DNA of 64,000 nt from positions 62,001-126,000 of the forward strand of contig JYOD01000064.1 in NCBI GenBank assembly GCA_000955785.1, read 5' to 3'. A program made the position numbers and the translations under genes. Shown piece after piece: positions 24,468 through 31,820 of the stretch. Position 1 is the stretch's first letter. The number at the start of each line of letters is the position of its first letter. Source of the DNA: Burkholderiaceae bacterium 16. GTDB lineage: Bacteria > Pseudomonadota > Gammaproteobacteria > Burkholderiales > Burkholderiaceae. The notes beneath the pieces are model-generated. The model did no database searches, had not been told where the DNA came from, and saw only the letters and a list, made by a program, of their open reading frames with translations.

Positions 24468-25262
24468 TCAGGACTTGTAGGGGCAGGTGGCATGCCGCGG
24501 GCAGTACTTCGGCGAGCACAGGACGGATTTCCCGTTGCCGTAGAAGGCGCCGGAATGGATCAGGCGCGAGGCGTGCTGCAGTAGGCCGGGCCGCTCTTCG
24601 GTGCCCAGCAGCGCGGCGCGCGGCGATTCGATCTCGCCCACGCCAACCCGCTGCGCGGCCGCGGTCTTGCCGGTGTTCAGGCCAACGATCTGCGCAGGCG
24701 CGGTGATGGGAATGCCGACGGCGTGTTCCGCCAGCAGCTCGTACACGCCCAGTTGCGGACCGTGGCCGGCCGTGACCGCGATGCCGTCGGCGCCCACGGC
24801 GCGCCCGCCGGACTTCAGGTCCGAAATGCCCGCGCCGACGGCGGTGGTGCGTACGCGGTCGGTGGTGCCGGTCAGTGCGATGCCCAGCTCGGGGATCTCC
24901 AGGCGCTCGCATGCCACTTCGACGCCGATGTAGTGCTGGCGCGGCGCGATCTCGGCGCAGTAGCGCGAGTGCAGAGCCAGACCGATCCGTTCGGCTTCGG
25001 CCGGTTTGGTGTCTTCCCAGTCCACATCGGCATTGCTGTCATAGAGGGTGGCCACGAACGCGCTGGCTGCTTCGTCCGCGGTGATGGGCTGGCCGTCTAG
25101 TTCGGCCTGGTCGAAGGCGGCGGTACCGGCGTGGATCGAGGTGCCAAGGTGCGACGGCACGCCGGACGGCAGGCGCATGCCGAGCAGGTGCTTGGCCTCC
25201 CAGCGTGCAGGGCAGTCGAAGAGCTCGGCCAGCGAGCTGGCGCGAATGGTGATGATGTTCAT
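24468..25262 (-). CDS. PD-(D/E)XK nuclease, RecB/Cas4-like
   Basis: 264 residues from ATG at 25262. An active-site pattern is visible: His in LGTSIHAGTAAFD, Asp in LTGTTDRVR (about 131-139), D-L-K in GISDLKSG (about 149-156) and Gln in GPQLGVYELL. The end, CSPKYCPRHATCPY, has three Cys and may bind metal as in Cas4/AddB-type nucleases. It is expected to resect DNA ends for the annealing protein next to it. It overlaps the 44-residue gene upstream by 4 nt. Confidence 0.85.
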   Translation of the reverse strand: MNIITIRASSLAELFDCPARWEAKHLLGMRLPSGVPSHLGTSIHAGTAAFDQAELDGQPITADEAASAFVATLYDSNADVDWEDTKPAEAERIGLALHSRYCAEIAPRQHYIGVEVACERLEIPELGIALTGTTDRVRTTAVGAGISDLKSGGRAVGADGIAVTAGHGPQLGVYELLAEHAVGIPITAPAQIVGLNTGKTAAAQRVGVGEIESPRAALLGTEERPGLLQHASRLIHSGAFYGNGKSVLCSPKYCPRHATCPYKS

Positions 25263-25393
25263 CGCTGCGGTTCCTTGATCATGTCGATGGCGATGCAGAT
25301 GGCATCGGCCGGATTGGTGGCGAGTACAGTCAGATCGAGTCCTGCGCCGTGCACCTGATAGCTGCGGCCGGGGACGATGGGACGGGCGATCAT
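25259..25393 (-). CDS. Small hypothetical phage protein
   Basis: 44 residues from ATG at 25393 with GGAAG upstream. The sequence SYQVHGAGLDLTVLATNPAD suggests a small alpha/beta fold. Overlaps both neighbours by 4 nt. Confidence 0.6.
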   Translation of the reverse strand: MIARPIVPGRSYQVHGAGLDLTVLATNPADAICIAIDMIKEPQR

Positions 25394-25554
25394 GTGAGCT
25401 TCCGATGAGCGGTGGGCTTGATGGGGCTGGTCTTGTTCTGGGCCGCTTCGTAGACGCAGAAAAGGACGGCCATAGCGACGGTGGTGCCGATCCAGAGGCC
25501 AAGCAGCTGAGCCACCGGGTGGCGCGCGAACTTGCGCAGGCGGCTGCTGCTCAC
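25390..25554 (-). CDS. Small single-TM protein
   Basis: 54 residues, GTG start at 25554 overlapping the upstream stop. A basic N-terminus (SSSRLRKFARH) precedes one membrane helix (LLGLWIGTTVAMAVLFCVY), then a polar tail. Accepted because start and stop both overlap neighbours in the coupled operon. Confidence 0.55.
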   Translation of the reverse strand: MSSSRLRKFARHPVAQLLGLWIGTTVAMAVLFCVYEAAQNKTSPIKPTAHRKLT

Positions 25555-25778
25555 GCTGCCCTCGGCAAGTTGTCGACACCCAGGACAGCGATCAGCAGCA
25601 GGTGCGCGTGGGCAACTGCCTTGGCTTTGTCGATCGAGTTCCAGACCACGCGCTTGTCGGCGGCGGCGATGTAGTTGCGCAGCAATGCCACTGCCTGCGG
25701 CTTCTTTGCCAGCCCTTCGAGGTAGGCGCGCTCAGCTGCGGTGCCGTAGGAATTCTCGGTTTGAGCTATGGACGTCAC
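25551..25778 (-). CDS. Small hypothetical phage protein
   Basis: 75 residues, GTG start at 25778 with GGAGT upstream and a GTGA overlap with the preceding gene. Helical: YGTAAERAYLEGLAKKPQAV and KAKAVAHAHLLLIAVLGVD. Not recognised. Confidence 0.6.
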   Translation of the reverse strand: MTSIAQTENSYGTAAERAYLEGLAKKPQAVALLRNYIAAADKRVVWNSIDKAKAVAHAHLLLIAVLGVDNLPRAA

Positions 25779-26050
25779 GCTGTCACTCCCGTCCCGTTGA
25801 ACAGCAAGTGGTTCGGCTTGGCCTGGCGCATCACGCGAGCCTCGGTGGCGCGTTCGCGGTCCGTCTCGATACTGGCGCGCGCCATGGCGACCAGCTCGTC
25901 GTGCAGGTCGGTGTAGTGCCCGAGTTGGACGATGTCGTGGTCTTCGCGGGGCATACCCGAGTAGTCGAAGCACTCGATCTGCAGGAACTTGGCCAGCGCG
26001 TTGGTCCGGTCTTGCGGCGAGATGTGACTGAGGATTTCGGCGGGGGTCAT
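25775..26050 (-). CDS. Hypothetical phage protein
   Basis: 91 residues from ATG at 26050. SHISPQDRTNALAKFLQIE and a His/Asp-rich middle (REDHDIVQLGHYTDLHDE) are visible; the spacing of the His and Asp could bind metal but matches no site I know. Second gene of the leftward operon. Confidence 0.6.
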   Translation of the reverse strand: MTPAEILSHISPQDRTNALAKFLQIECFDYSGMPREDHDIVQLGHYTDLHDELVAMARASIETDRERATEARVMRQAKPNHLLFNGTGVTA

Positions 26051-26063
26051 GGCCAGGTCCCCT

Positions 26064-26369
26064 TCAGGCCGCCAGCAGCTCGGCGGCGAGCTTGGCGGTG
26101 TCGATGACGCGGTTGGCCTGGGCGGCGGCGCGGGCCTCGGCCGCTGCGTGCATGCGCTTGGCTTGGGCGACCAGGTCGCGCGCCTCGGCGTGGTCGATCT
26201 TGGAAATGCCGTTGTGCGGCATGAAGGAATAGAACTGCTCGCCGCGCACGAGGACATAGGCGTCCGGCGCGAATCCCGGGGTAGGGATCTTGGCGATGAC
26301 GGTCAGGCCGGCCAGGAACCCCACCTTGACCTGTTGACCCACTTCCCACGACTGCTTGGCTTTGCTCAT
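26064..26369 (-). CDS. Hypothetical phage protein, first gene of the leftward operon
   Basis: 101 residues. The N-terminus SWEVGQQVKVGFLAGLTVIA followed by APDAYVLVRGEQFYSFMPHN looks like a small beta-barrel; the C-terminus is an Ala-rich helix. Function unknown. It begins 46 nt downstream, on the minus strand, of the operator-like sequences at 26415-26466, so it is probably the first gene expressed from the leftward early promoter. Confidence 0.65.
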   Translation of the reverse strand: MSKAKQSWEVGQQVKVGFLAGLTVIAKIPTPGFAPDAYVLVRGEQFYSFMPHNGISKIDHAEARDLVAQAKRMHAAAEARAAAQANRVIDTAKLAAELLAA

Positions 26370-26414
26370 CTCTGTCTCCGGCGAACCGCTGCGAACTTCA
26401 GCGGTGTGAACGAA

Positions 26415-26466
26415 GTTTAGAACGCTAACCTGATAAAGTAAAGAAAACTAAACCAAAAAGTTTAGT
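26415..26466. promoter_or_regulatory. Leftward operator region (OL-like)
   Basis: ACTAAAC at 26447-26453 and GTTTAGT at 26460-26466 form a palindrome with a 6-nt spacer. GTTTAG (26415-26420) and CTAACC (26425-26430) give a second, inverted pair. The same CTAAACC/GGTTTAG palindrome lies at 29998-30019 beside the repressor gene, so one repressor probably controls both sides. No clean -35/-10 pair was found. Runs of G7 (26480-26486) and G10 (26492-26501) follow. Confidence 0.65.
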
Positions 26467-26556
26467 GTCCTACGTCAGAGGGGGGGTGAACGGGGGGGGG
26501 GCGCGACAGCGCATCGCCGCCTAGGCTGGTCTGGAGTGAGCCTTGGGGAGGTGGGG

Positions 26557-26736
26557 ATGGAACCGGACGAAGTAATCCGCCAGTTCGAGTAGCTGGCGCT
26601 GGACGACGGAATGCAGCTGCCGATCGACGACGCGAGAGCTGACCTCGCGATGCTGCTGGCCGATCCGGCTATTCAGGGGAAGGAGAGGGTGCTGCTGACG
26701 GAGGTGGGGGCGACCCTACACCGGCTAGGATCTTGA
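26557..26736 (+). pseudogene. Small phage gene with in-frame amber codon
   Basis: GGAGGT precedes ATG at 26557. The frame reads MEPDEVIRQFE, then TAG at 26590-26592, then LALDDGMQLPIDDARADLAM and on to TGA at 26734, 59 codons in all. The part after TAG keeps a normal helical protein composition, so the stop looks recent. Either a broken gene, a sequencing error or read-through. Not recognised. Confidence 0.45.
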
Positions 26737-26852
26737 CGCGCGGATGAGGGCGGCGCAGCGCTTGTGATGTCCGAGGGCTCCAGGGCGTCTCGGCGATGTG
26801 CGTTTTGTATCCCACGGGCGGCAACGCACGCCCGATGGGTGCGCTCATTAAC

Positions 26853-27536
26853 TTAATAGTTCACATTAGTTCCTGGCGGCGGCGGCCGACTGCCGACAAG
26901 AACCTGGGGTACTCCTTTGCCTGGCGCGCCCTCGATGTCTCCTTCCAGCGCGCGAATTTCTATGCCTGCCGCTGCGAATGCTGAAGCCAGGACCCGCCCA
27001 GTTGGTGACGTGCAGTTGCTCACCTTAACCCCAATTGCCCGCTCCCAACCGGAATAGTAGTGATCCGTGTATCCCGCCGCCTGAATGGCCTCACGGATAT
27101 CTTGTTGGAATACGACAGCTTCCGGGTCAGTGTCGACAAATTGCACCCATATTTCCGATCGATGCTCACGCGGCAACTCGCTCAATACACTGATGAAGGT
27201 GTCATTCTGATGTTTGCCGAGTCGTCTCCACGCAGACAGCAACCTTAGTCTTTCGATCTCTATTTGAGCTTCTGACACTTTTTCGAGTGCCGCCGCTGCC
27301 TTGGCATTGCTTTCTGAGATTGATTTTCTAGCTCTGCGCTCCCCCATTACACCGAAAGCGAATACACCGCTTGTCCCGATCACAACGACTCCGGAACCTA
27401 TAAACGTCATTAAATTCGCTGATATATCATTGGTCGCTATCATTACGAGTATGGCGCCAATGATCAGAACGCCGTTGGATAGGAGGAATAGTCGATCAAT
27501 CCAATTGGCATTTTTCTGTGCGAGAGCTTCAATCAC
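26853..27536 (-). CDS. Two-TM membrane protein of unknown function
   Basis: 227 residues from GTG at 27536, which has AGAGGAAAT just upstream; TTG at 27557 is less likely. Membrane helices lie at about 17-34 and 41-62, then a coiled-coil stretch (SISESNAKAAAALEKVSEAQ) leads to a soluble C-terminal domain with YTDHYYSGWERAIGVKVSNC. Codon use is more A+T-rich than in neighbours. It lies between the repressor operon and the leftward early genes, like an exclusion or defence gene, though no such function is shown. Confidence 0.65.
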   Translation of the reverse strand: MIEALAQKNANWIDRLFLLSNGVLIIGAILVMIATNDISANLMTFIGSGVVVIGTSGVFAFGVMGERRARKSISESNAKAAAALEKVSEAQIEIERLRLLSAWRRLGKHQNDTFISVLSELPREHRSEIWVQFVDTDPEAVVFQQDIREAIQAAGYTDHYYSGWERAIGVKVSNCTSPTGRVLASAFAAAGIEIRALEGDIEGAPGKGVPQVLVGSRPPPPGTNVNY

Positions 27537-27661
27537 GGATTTCCTCTGTCGATACAAAATTGGCTCTGTGGTTTTGGAAGCAGGTCGCTTGCACCTTATT
27601 CTCTGTGCCGACTAGTATGGGGGGAGCGTGTCCCGCCAATCCGACCGTCAGGCTGAAGCTC

Positions 27662-28156
27662 TTACCACTTCACAGCCGTGTACGGCTTCAGCTCGCCATT
27701 CATGGCGTCGGCCATGATGATCTGGGCCATGGTTCCCTTCACCGCCCTGACTGTTTCCCTCTGCGCGACCTTTCCGCCGACCACGACCTCGATCTTGATG
27801 AACTCGCAGGGTGCCTTGCAGCTCATGACGCCGACCTCTGTGGAGGATGCGATCGATGCTACCTTGTGGAGGCCATCCTTTTCTCCAAGGTAGCGAATCA
27901 TGCGAAGCGGCGAGGCGGCTTTGCCAGCCTTACGATCATTTTCCGAGAGTGCTTCTTCGTAGCCGTACTCGCCGTCCTCTTCTAGGGCGTAGTAGTGCGT
28001 CGGCTTCGGCGGAGGGGGTGGAGGGATAACTACCGCTAGCGGGGCAGCAGTCGGCTGACTCTCGGTCTGTTGCGGCGCTTCTGTTTTGCCGCAACTGGCA
28101 AGCAGAACCACCAGCGCTGAGCCGGCAATGAGGGGGGAGTGGCTCTTTCGTGACAT
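27662..28156 (-). CDS. Proline-rich lipoprotein
   Basis: 164 residues from ATG at 28156. The signal peptide ends in LLASC, so Cys at about 20 is lipidated. A Pro-rich linker (APLAVVIPPPPPPKPTHYYA) follows, then a soluble domain with a CKAPC pair. Family unknown. It is expected to sit on the periplasmic side and, being close to the repressors, to be made in the lysogen, as for surface-modifying or exclusion proteins. Confidence 0.65.
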   Translation of the reverse strand: MSRKSHSPLIAGSALVVLLASCGKTEAPQQTESQPTAAPLAVVIPPPPPPKPTHYYALEEDGEYGYEEALSENDRKAGKAASPLRMIRYLGEKDGLHKVASIASSTEVGVMSCKAPCEFIKIEVVVGGKVAQRETVRAVKGTMAQIIMADAMNGELKPYTAVKW

Positions 28157-28254
28157 GTTTTTCCCAATGCCCTTTACGGGCTGGCCCAGCTTAACGACTC
28201 GATGCCTGGATTCGCCACCCCTCAGAACGGTGGAAAGAGCGCTGCTCCGTTGTG

Positions 28255-29262
28255 TCAGTCCGGCCTCCAAGCCGACGCCTTCACAATGCCGGCGACATAG
28301 TGCAGCCGCTCGATCTGGTCCTGCGGAATCCGCAGCATGCCGTGGCGCTCGTTCACGGATGACAGGTGTATGACGCCGTCGCGGACATAGGCCAGTTCCT
28401 TCACCATGACGCGGCCGTCCTGGGACTTCACCAGGACCTCATCGCCGTTCGTCACGGCCCGGTTCGGCTCGATGACCACAAACTCGTTGTGCTTGACGCG
28501 CGGCCGCATGGAATCCCCGTTGCAGCGCAGACCATATGCGTCGGGATCATTCGTGGGGAAGGTGAGAAAGCCATCGCCGTAGCCGACGGGATACTCGATG
28601 TCCGAGAAATGGCCGTTGTCGCCGAGTTGTGCCATGCCAACCACTGGAATGCGCTTGAATCTGCTTGGGGGGATTGTGACGATGTCGAACGGAAGGCTCG
28701 GTTCGTCCAGCTCAGCTTCTAGCAGATTGCTGAGCATCGGGGCGCCGACGCCATTGATCAACCATGTCGGGCTGTAGTCGTAAGCTTCCTGCAGCTTGAC
28801 CGCGTGGTGCAGCGGCAGCTTTGGTGCGCCTGGCTCAAGCCAGCTTCTGGCCACCGCCGTCTCGATGCCCAGCAGGGCCGAGAGGGTGCCAACGTCCAGG
28901 TGCTGCTCTGCCATCACGATCAGCAGTCGTTCAGGCGGCGTGGTGCCCCCCTCTGCGCCGGACGTGAGCTTGATGATGGTGTCTAGATCGGATGGCAGCC
29001 GGCGGCTTTCCGTTGCCAGGCGGGGGCTGATCGCGTCGATCTCGACATCGAGGCCTCGCGCGAAGGCCACCGCGATGTTCACGCTGAGCGGCAGCTGCCC
29101 GGCCAGGTACTGCGTGATCTGGGGGCCGATCTCATGGCGGCGCGCGAATTCTGCAACGCTGAAGGGCCCCTTGTGCTGTGTGAAAAGGGCGCTCAGCCGT
29201 TCAGCGTCCTCGAGCTGCCAGGCCTCCAGGGTTCTGCGAGCGCGCCACCTAGGTGCACTCAT
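28255..29262 (-). CDS. Second LexA/CI-type repressor (S24 peptidase)
   Basis: 335 residues. A degenerate helix-turn-helix (FSVAEFARRHEIGPQITQYL, about 34-53) and a further helical region with LSALLGIETAVARSW precede a C-terminal S24 autoprotease: Ser251 in NGDSMRP and Lys288 in VMVKEL. The cleavage region is GMAQLGDNG (about 209-217). RecA-stimulated self-cleavage is the family's mode of action. It follows the first repressor by 12 nt, so both are made from one transcript. Longer than usual for CI, with about 100 extra N-terminal residues. Confidence 0.88.
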   Translation of the reverse strand: MSAPRWRARRTLEAWQLEDAERLSALFTQHKGPFSVAEFARRHEIGPQITQYLAGQLPLSVNIAVAFARGLDVEIDAISPRLATESRRLPSDLDTIIKLTSGAEGGTTPPERLLIVMAEQHLDVGTLSALLGIETAVARSWLEPGAPKLPLHHAVKLQEAYDYSPTWLINGVGAPMLSNLLEAELDEPSLPFDIVTIPPSRFKRIPVVGMAQLGDNGHFSDIEYPVGYGDGFLTFPTNDPDAYGLRCNGDSMRPRVKHNEFVVIEPNRAVTNGDEVLVKSQDGRVMVKELAYVRDGVIHLSSVNERHGMLRIPQDQIERLHYVAGIVKASAWRPD

Positions 29263-29274
29263 GGTCCGGTCGCG

Positions 29275-29988
29275 TCAGGCGCTGGGCACATGCAAGGGGG
29301 ATCCGCGCGGGATGATGGCTGCGATCCTGTGGATCGTCTGCACCGTTTCCAGGGGGCGTGTCATCGGCGGCACGCCGTTATTGATCGAGCCCAGGCACAC
29401 CTCGTCGTCGCGGACCCAGAGCAGCTCTTTAGCGACTGCGCTGCCATCCCGGAACTTGACCACGACGTCGTCGCCGGGTTGCGCCTCGAAGCTGGGCTCA
29501 ACCAGGATGAACTCGCCGCTCTTGATCCGTGGACGCATGCTGTCCCCCCGGACGCGCAGGCCATAAGCCGACGGGTCACGGGTGGGCATGATAATCCAGC
29601 CATCACCTTGATCTGGCGGGTAGTCGTGGATGCTGATGTATCCGTCGGGGCCGCCTTGGGCTTGTCCCACGACAGGAACTTGTCGGCCTTTGGGCAGGCG
29701 CTGGAAGTCGCTGTCGGCAAATGCCTTGAGCTCCTCGTCCGCCGGTGCTTCGCCGTCATTGGCCGCAGCTGCCGCCACCTTCTTTTCACCCTTCTCCATG
29801 ACGATCCACAAGGCGTTGTAGCCGTAGGCATCTTGGATGCCTACGGCGTATTCCAGCTTTATGGATTTGATCTGGCCGCTCAGCCACTGGCTCACCGTTC
29901 CTTTGGTAACGCCGGCGGCCTTCGCCAGCGCTACAGCTTCGGCGCCAGTTTCGTCCAGGATCGCTTGCATTCGTTCGCTTAGGGTCAT
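29275..29988 (-). CDS. CI-like repressor (S24 peptidase)
   Basis: 237 residues, normal CI length. Helix-turn-helix at about 18-38 (AVALAKAAGVTKGTVSQWL), linker, cleavage region GQAQGGPDG (about 108-116), catalytic Ser150 in RGDSMRP and Lys187 in AVAKEL. It represses the lytic genes until cleaved after DNA damage. Divergent from the Cro-like gene, with a perfect palindrome at 29998-30019 ten bases upstream of its start codon, suitable for autoregulation. Confidence 0.93.
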   Translation of the reverse strand: MTLSERMQAILDETGAEAVALAKAAGVTKGTVSQWLSGQIKSIKLEYAVGIQDAYGYNALWIVMEKGEKKVAAAAANDGEAPADEELKAFADSDFQRLPKGRQVPVVGQAQGGPDGYISIHDYPPDQGDGWIIMPTRDPSAYGLRVRGDSMRPRIKSGEFILVEPSFEAQPGDDVVVKFRDGSAVAKELLWVRDDEVCLGSINNGVPPMTRPLETVQTIHRIAAIIPRGSPLHVPSA

Positions 29989-29997
29989 TTTTAGAAA

Positions 29998-30019
29998 TCT
30001 AAACCAAAGTCGGTTTAGA
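29998..30019. promoter_or_regulatory. Repressor operator (OR-like)
   Basis: TCTAAACC (29998-30005), spacer AAAGTC, GGTTTAGA (30012-30019): eight-base arms, perfect dyad. A further GGTTTAG half-site at 30035-30041 lies inside the rightward promoter spacer. The motif recurs at 26447-26466. Confidence 0.75.
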
Positions 30020-30023
30020 GGGC

Positions 30024-30052
30024 TTGATAGTGACGGTTTAGAGTTCTATACT
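30024..30052 (+). promoter_or_regulatory. Rightward early promoter (PR-like), probably leaderless
   Basis: TTGATA at 30024-30029 and TATACT at 30047-30052 with a 17-nt spacer. The expected start is at about 30059-30060, the first base of the Cro-like ATG, and no ribosome site is seen, so the mRNA is probably leaderless. Repressor half-site 30035-30041 overlaps the spacer. Confidence 0.7.
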
Positions 30053-30059
30053 CCGTGGC

Positions 30060-30320
30060 ATGAACGCACGCGAACTCATCCAGGCCCTCGGTGGCCCCCA
30101 GGCTGTCATTAGCGAGACAGGTCTCAGTAAAGGCCGGATTTCGCAATGGCAGACGAGCAACCACATTCCTCGGCCGTGGGTGATGTTTCTGCGTGCGCGA
30201 TTTCCAGATGCCGTTGACTGGGATCAGGTGGATCTGGCGGATCGAGAGGAGCTGAAGCCCTCGAAGAAGAGGGGGCGCCCCAAGTCCGCCACCCGCCTCG
30301 ACCATCCCGAGGCCGCTTAA
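30060..30320 (+). CDS. Cro/YdaS-like antirepressor
   Basis: 86 residues. MNARELIQALGGPQAVISET and GLSKGRISQWQTSNHIPRPW make a helix-turn-helix of the YdaS/Cro type (about 12-40). The C-terminal tail is basic (KPSKKRGRPKSATR). It is divergent from the CI-like gene and starts right at the predicted transcription start. Its role would be to shut off repressor synthesis and permit lytic growth. Confidence 0.85.
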   Translation: MNARELIQALGGPQAVISETGLSKGRISQWQTSNHIPRPWVMFLRARFPDAVDWDQVDLADREELKPSKKRGRPKSATRLDHPEAA

Positions 30321-30601
30321 AAGCGACCCGACCACTACGACTTTTGCCGCGCCTCTCGGCGCGCCACAACTGAACGGGCTGCGGCCCGACCGGGGGAATC
30401 ACCATGCTGCGACGTACGCAGATGGCTGCACATGACCAGAGTAGGCGCGTTTGCGCCGGCCGGGCCGCTTTCTGCAGGGGCGCCCGGTGATGGCATCCGT
30501 TTCCCATTTTTCCCTTTTCCTGCCGGCGGCCTTGGCGCGCCAGCTGCGTTGTCTTGTTGGAATGAATCGTATGAAACGGTTGCAGCACTTGGGAGCATCA
30601 C
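30321..30601 (+). other. Gap between Cro-like and CII-like genes, no firm gene
   Basis: G+C-rich stretch. A 39-codon frame (30490-30609) and a 28-codon frame (from 30403) lack good ribosome sites and recognisable products. No clear terminator was seen. Confidence 0.4.
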
Positions 30602-30868
30602 ATGCCTAGCCTGGAAAGCGCGGTCCTCAGCCGTGTTGCTCCCATGACCCAGAAGCGCGTTGCAGAGCTGATCGGCGTCGAGCCGACGAACTTTTCGCGT
30701 TTCCTGAACAACAGCGGGCACAGCCTGTCGTTCGCCAAGATCTGCCAGCTGTTCGTAGTACTCGAGCTGGATGTCGTTGCGCCCGGGGATGGCAGCACCG
30801 TTTGCGTGCCGCGCGCCGAGTACGAGGCGCTGCGCTGCCTGGCGAAGAAGGGATTGGAAAGCACGTGA
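30602..30868 (+). CDS. CII-like transcriptional activator
   Basis: 88 residues with ribosome site GGGAG. The N-terminus LESAVLSRVAPMTQKRVAEL with GVEPTNFSRFLNN is the CII family pattern: a short tetramerisation/HTH protein that activates repressor and integrase promoters in lambda-like phages. The C-terminal half is longer than lambda CII. Position right after the Cro-like gene fits. Its stop overlaps the next ATG. Confidence 0.85.
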   Translation: MPSLESAVLSRVAPMTQKRVAELIGVEPTNFSRFLNNSGHSLSFAKICQLFVVLELDVVAPGDGSTVCVPRAEYEALRCLAKKGLEST

Positions 30869-31104
30869 TGGACGAGCAAACCTTGTGGGCCATCCACATT
30901 GCAGGCTCAGATGACATCGTCCCTGCGCCGTCGAAGGACTCGGCAGAGCGCGAGGCAGCGATCTTGAACCGCTATTTCGCATCCATGAGCCGGCGTGAGA
31001 ACGCGCCGACGCTGCGCGCCGCGGTGGTCGAGTGGCCGTATGCGGCGTTGGACCACACGAAGCTGCTCGGCCGCGATTGGGATAAAGAGGGGAACCGGAA
31101 ATGA
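30868..31104 (+). CDS. Hypothetical phage protein
   Basis: 78 residues from ATG at 30868 (TGATG junction with the CII-like gene). Sequence TLWAIHIAGSDDIVPAPSKD then REAAILNRYFASMSRRENA suggests a small alpha/beta domain. Seen in other phages at this position; function unknown. Confidence 0.65.
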   Translation: MDEQTLWAIHIAGSDDIVPAPSKDSAEREAAILNRYFASMSRRENAPTLRAAVVEWPYAALDHTKLLGRDWDKEGNRK

Positions 31105-31184
31105 CCTGCGCAAACTGTGGAAGTAACAGCCACACCGCGCCGCATTGCCCGCTGCCGCACGTGCGGATTGCGAGGCCGGCATGA
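31101..31184 (+). CDS. Tiny Cys/His peptide
   Basis: 27 residues, MTCANCGSNSHTAPHCPLPH and seven more. CxxC, His and Cys spacing resembles a zinc knuckle. Overlaps both neighbours by 4 nt, which is the main support. Confidence 0.5.
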   Translation: MTCANCGSNSHTAPHCPLPHVRIARPA

Positions 31185-31375
31185 GCGCGAGCCATGGGAG
31201 CTGCTACCGGTGCCGGAAGGAAGTGCAGGTGTTTGGTTCGCGCTGGTGCGCTGACTGCTACTACCCCGGTATCGACGGCGACTATGACCGATACCGCGAT
31301 CTACTCGAAGAGGGCTACACGCGCTATCAGGCGAAGCTGATGGTGGGCTGGGCCGATCCACCGGAGGAAGGCTAA
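31181..31375 (+). CDS. Small zinc-binding-type protein
   Basis: 64 residues. CYRCRKEV and WCADCYYPG give two CxxC pairs 16 residues apart, likely one zinc. A helical C-terminus follows (DYDRYRDLLEEGYTRYQAKL). ATG at 31181 overlaps the preceding stop. Family not recognised. Confidence 0.65.
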   Translation: MSASHGSCYRCRKEVQVFGSRWCADCYYPGIDGDYDRYRDLLEEGYTRYQAKLMVGWADPPEEG

Positions 31376-31503
31376 TGACTTTCACTCTGGACGCCTGGCA
31401 GGTCCTGGCGATTGTGCTGCTGTCCGGCGCCTCGGGCGCGGCGGCGACGGTGATGTCTGTGGCGTGCTATGCGGCGCGCCGGCAGGGGAGGGAACTGGGA
31501 TGA
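31375..31503 (+). CDS. Small single-TM protein
   Basis: 42 residues, mostly one helix (VLAIVLLSGASGAAATVMSV) with a basic tail. TAATG junction upstream and ATGA junction downstream. Confidence 0.6.
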   Translation: MTFTLDAWQVLAIVLLSGASGAAATVMSVACYAARRQGRELG

Positions 31504-31820
31504 AGGTCGCAGAACTGGAAGGGGCGTTGCTCGACTATTGGGTGGCGCGCGCCGAATTCCCTGACATGCCCGAGCGCGCGGTTGCGCTGAAGGCGATTCC
31601 GTTCTCGTCTTCGTGGCAGCACGGCGGCCCGATCATCGGGCGCGCGTTGATCAGCGTTCTGTACGGGCCGGTGGATTCCCTGACTGAGCCGGGGTACTGG
31701 ACGGGCTTCATTCGCCCCAGCGACGATGAGGGATACGACGGCCCGACGCAGCTCGTCGCGGCCATGCGCGCCTACGTTACCAGCAAGTTCGGCCACGAAG
31801 TCCCGGAGGTGTCACTGTGA
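31500..31820 (+). CDS. NinX-like protein (DUF2591)
   Basis: 106 residues. ELEGALLDYWVARAEFPDMP, then WQHGGPIIGRALISVLYG and GPTQLVAAMRAYVTSKFGHE are the DUF2591 (NinX) family blocks. These proteins are frequent in the nin region of lambdoid phages; their role is not known. ATG overlaps the upstream stop and its own stop overlaps the next GTG. Confidence 0.85.
   Translation: MKVAELEGALLDYWVARAEFPDMPERAVALKAIPFSSSWQHGGPIIGRALISVLYGPVDSLTEPGYWTGFIRPSDDEGYDGPTQLVAAMRAYVTSKFGHEVPEVSL

Noticed and set aside
30432..30647. 71-codon plus-strand frame before the CII-like gene
   Set aside because: No ribosome site, overlaps the CII-like start in another frame, Pro/Gly/Ala-rich product without any motif.
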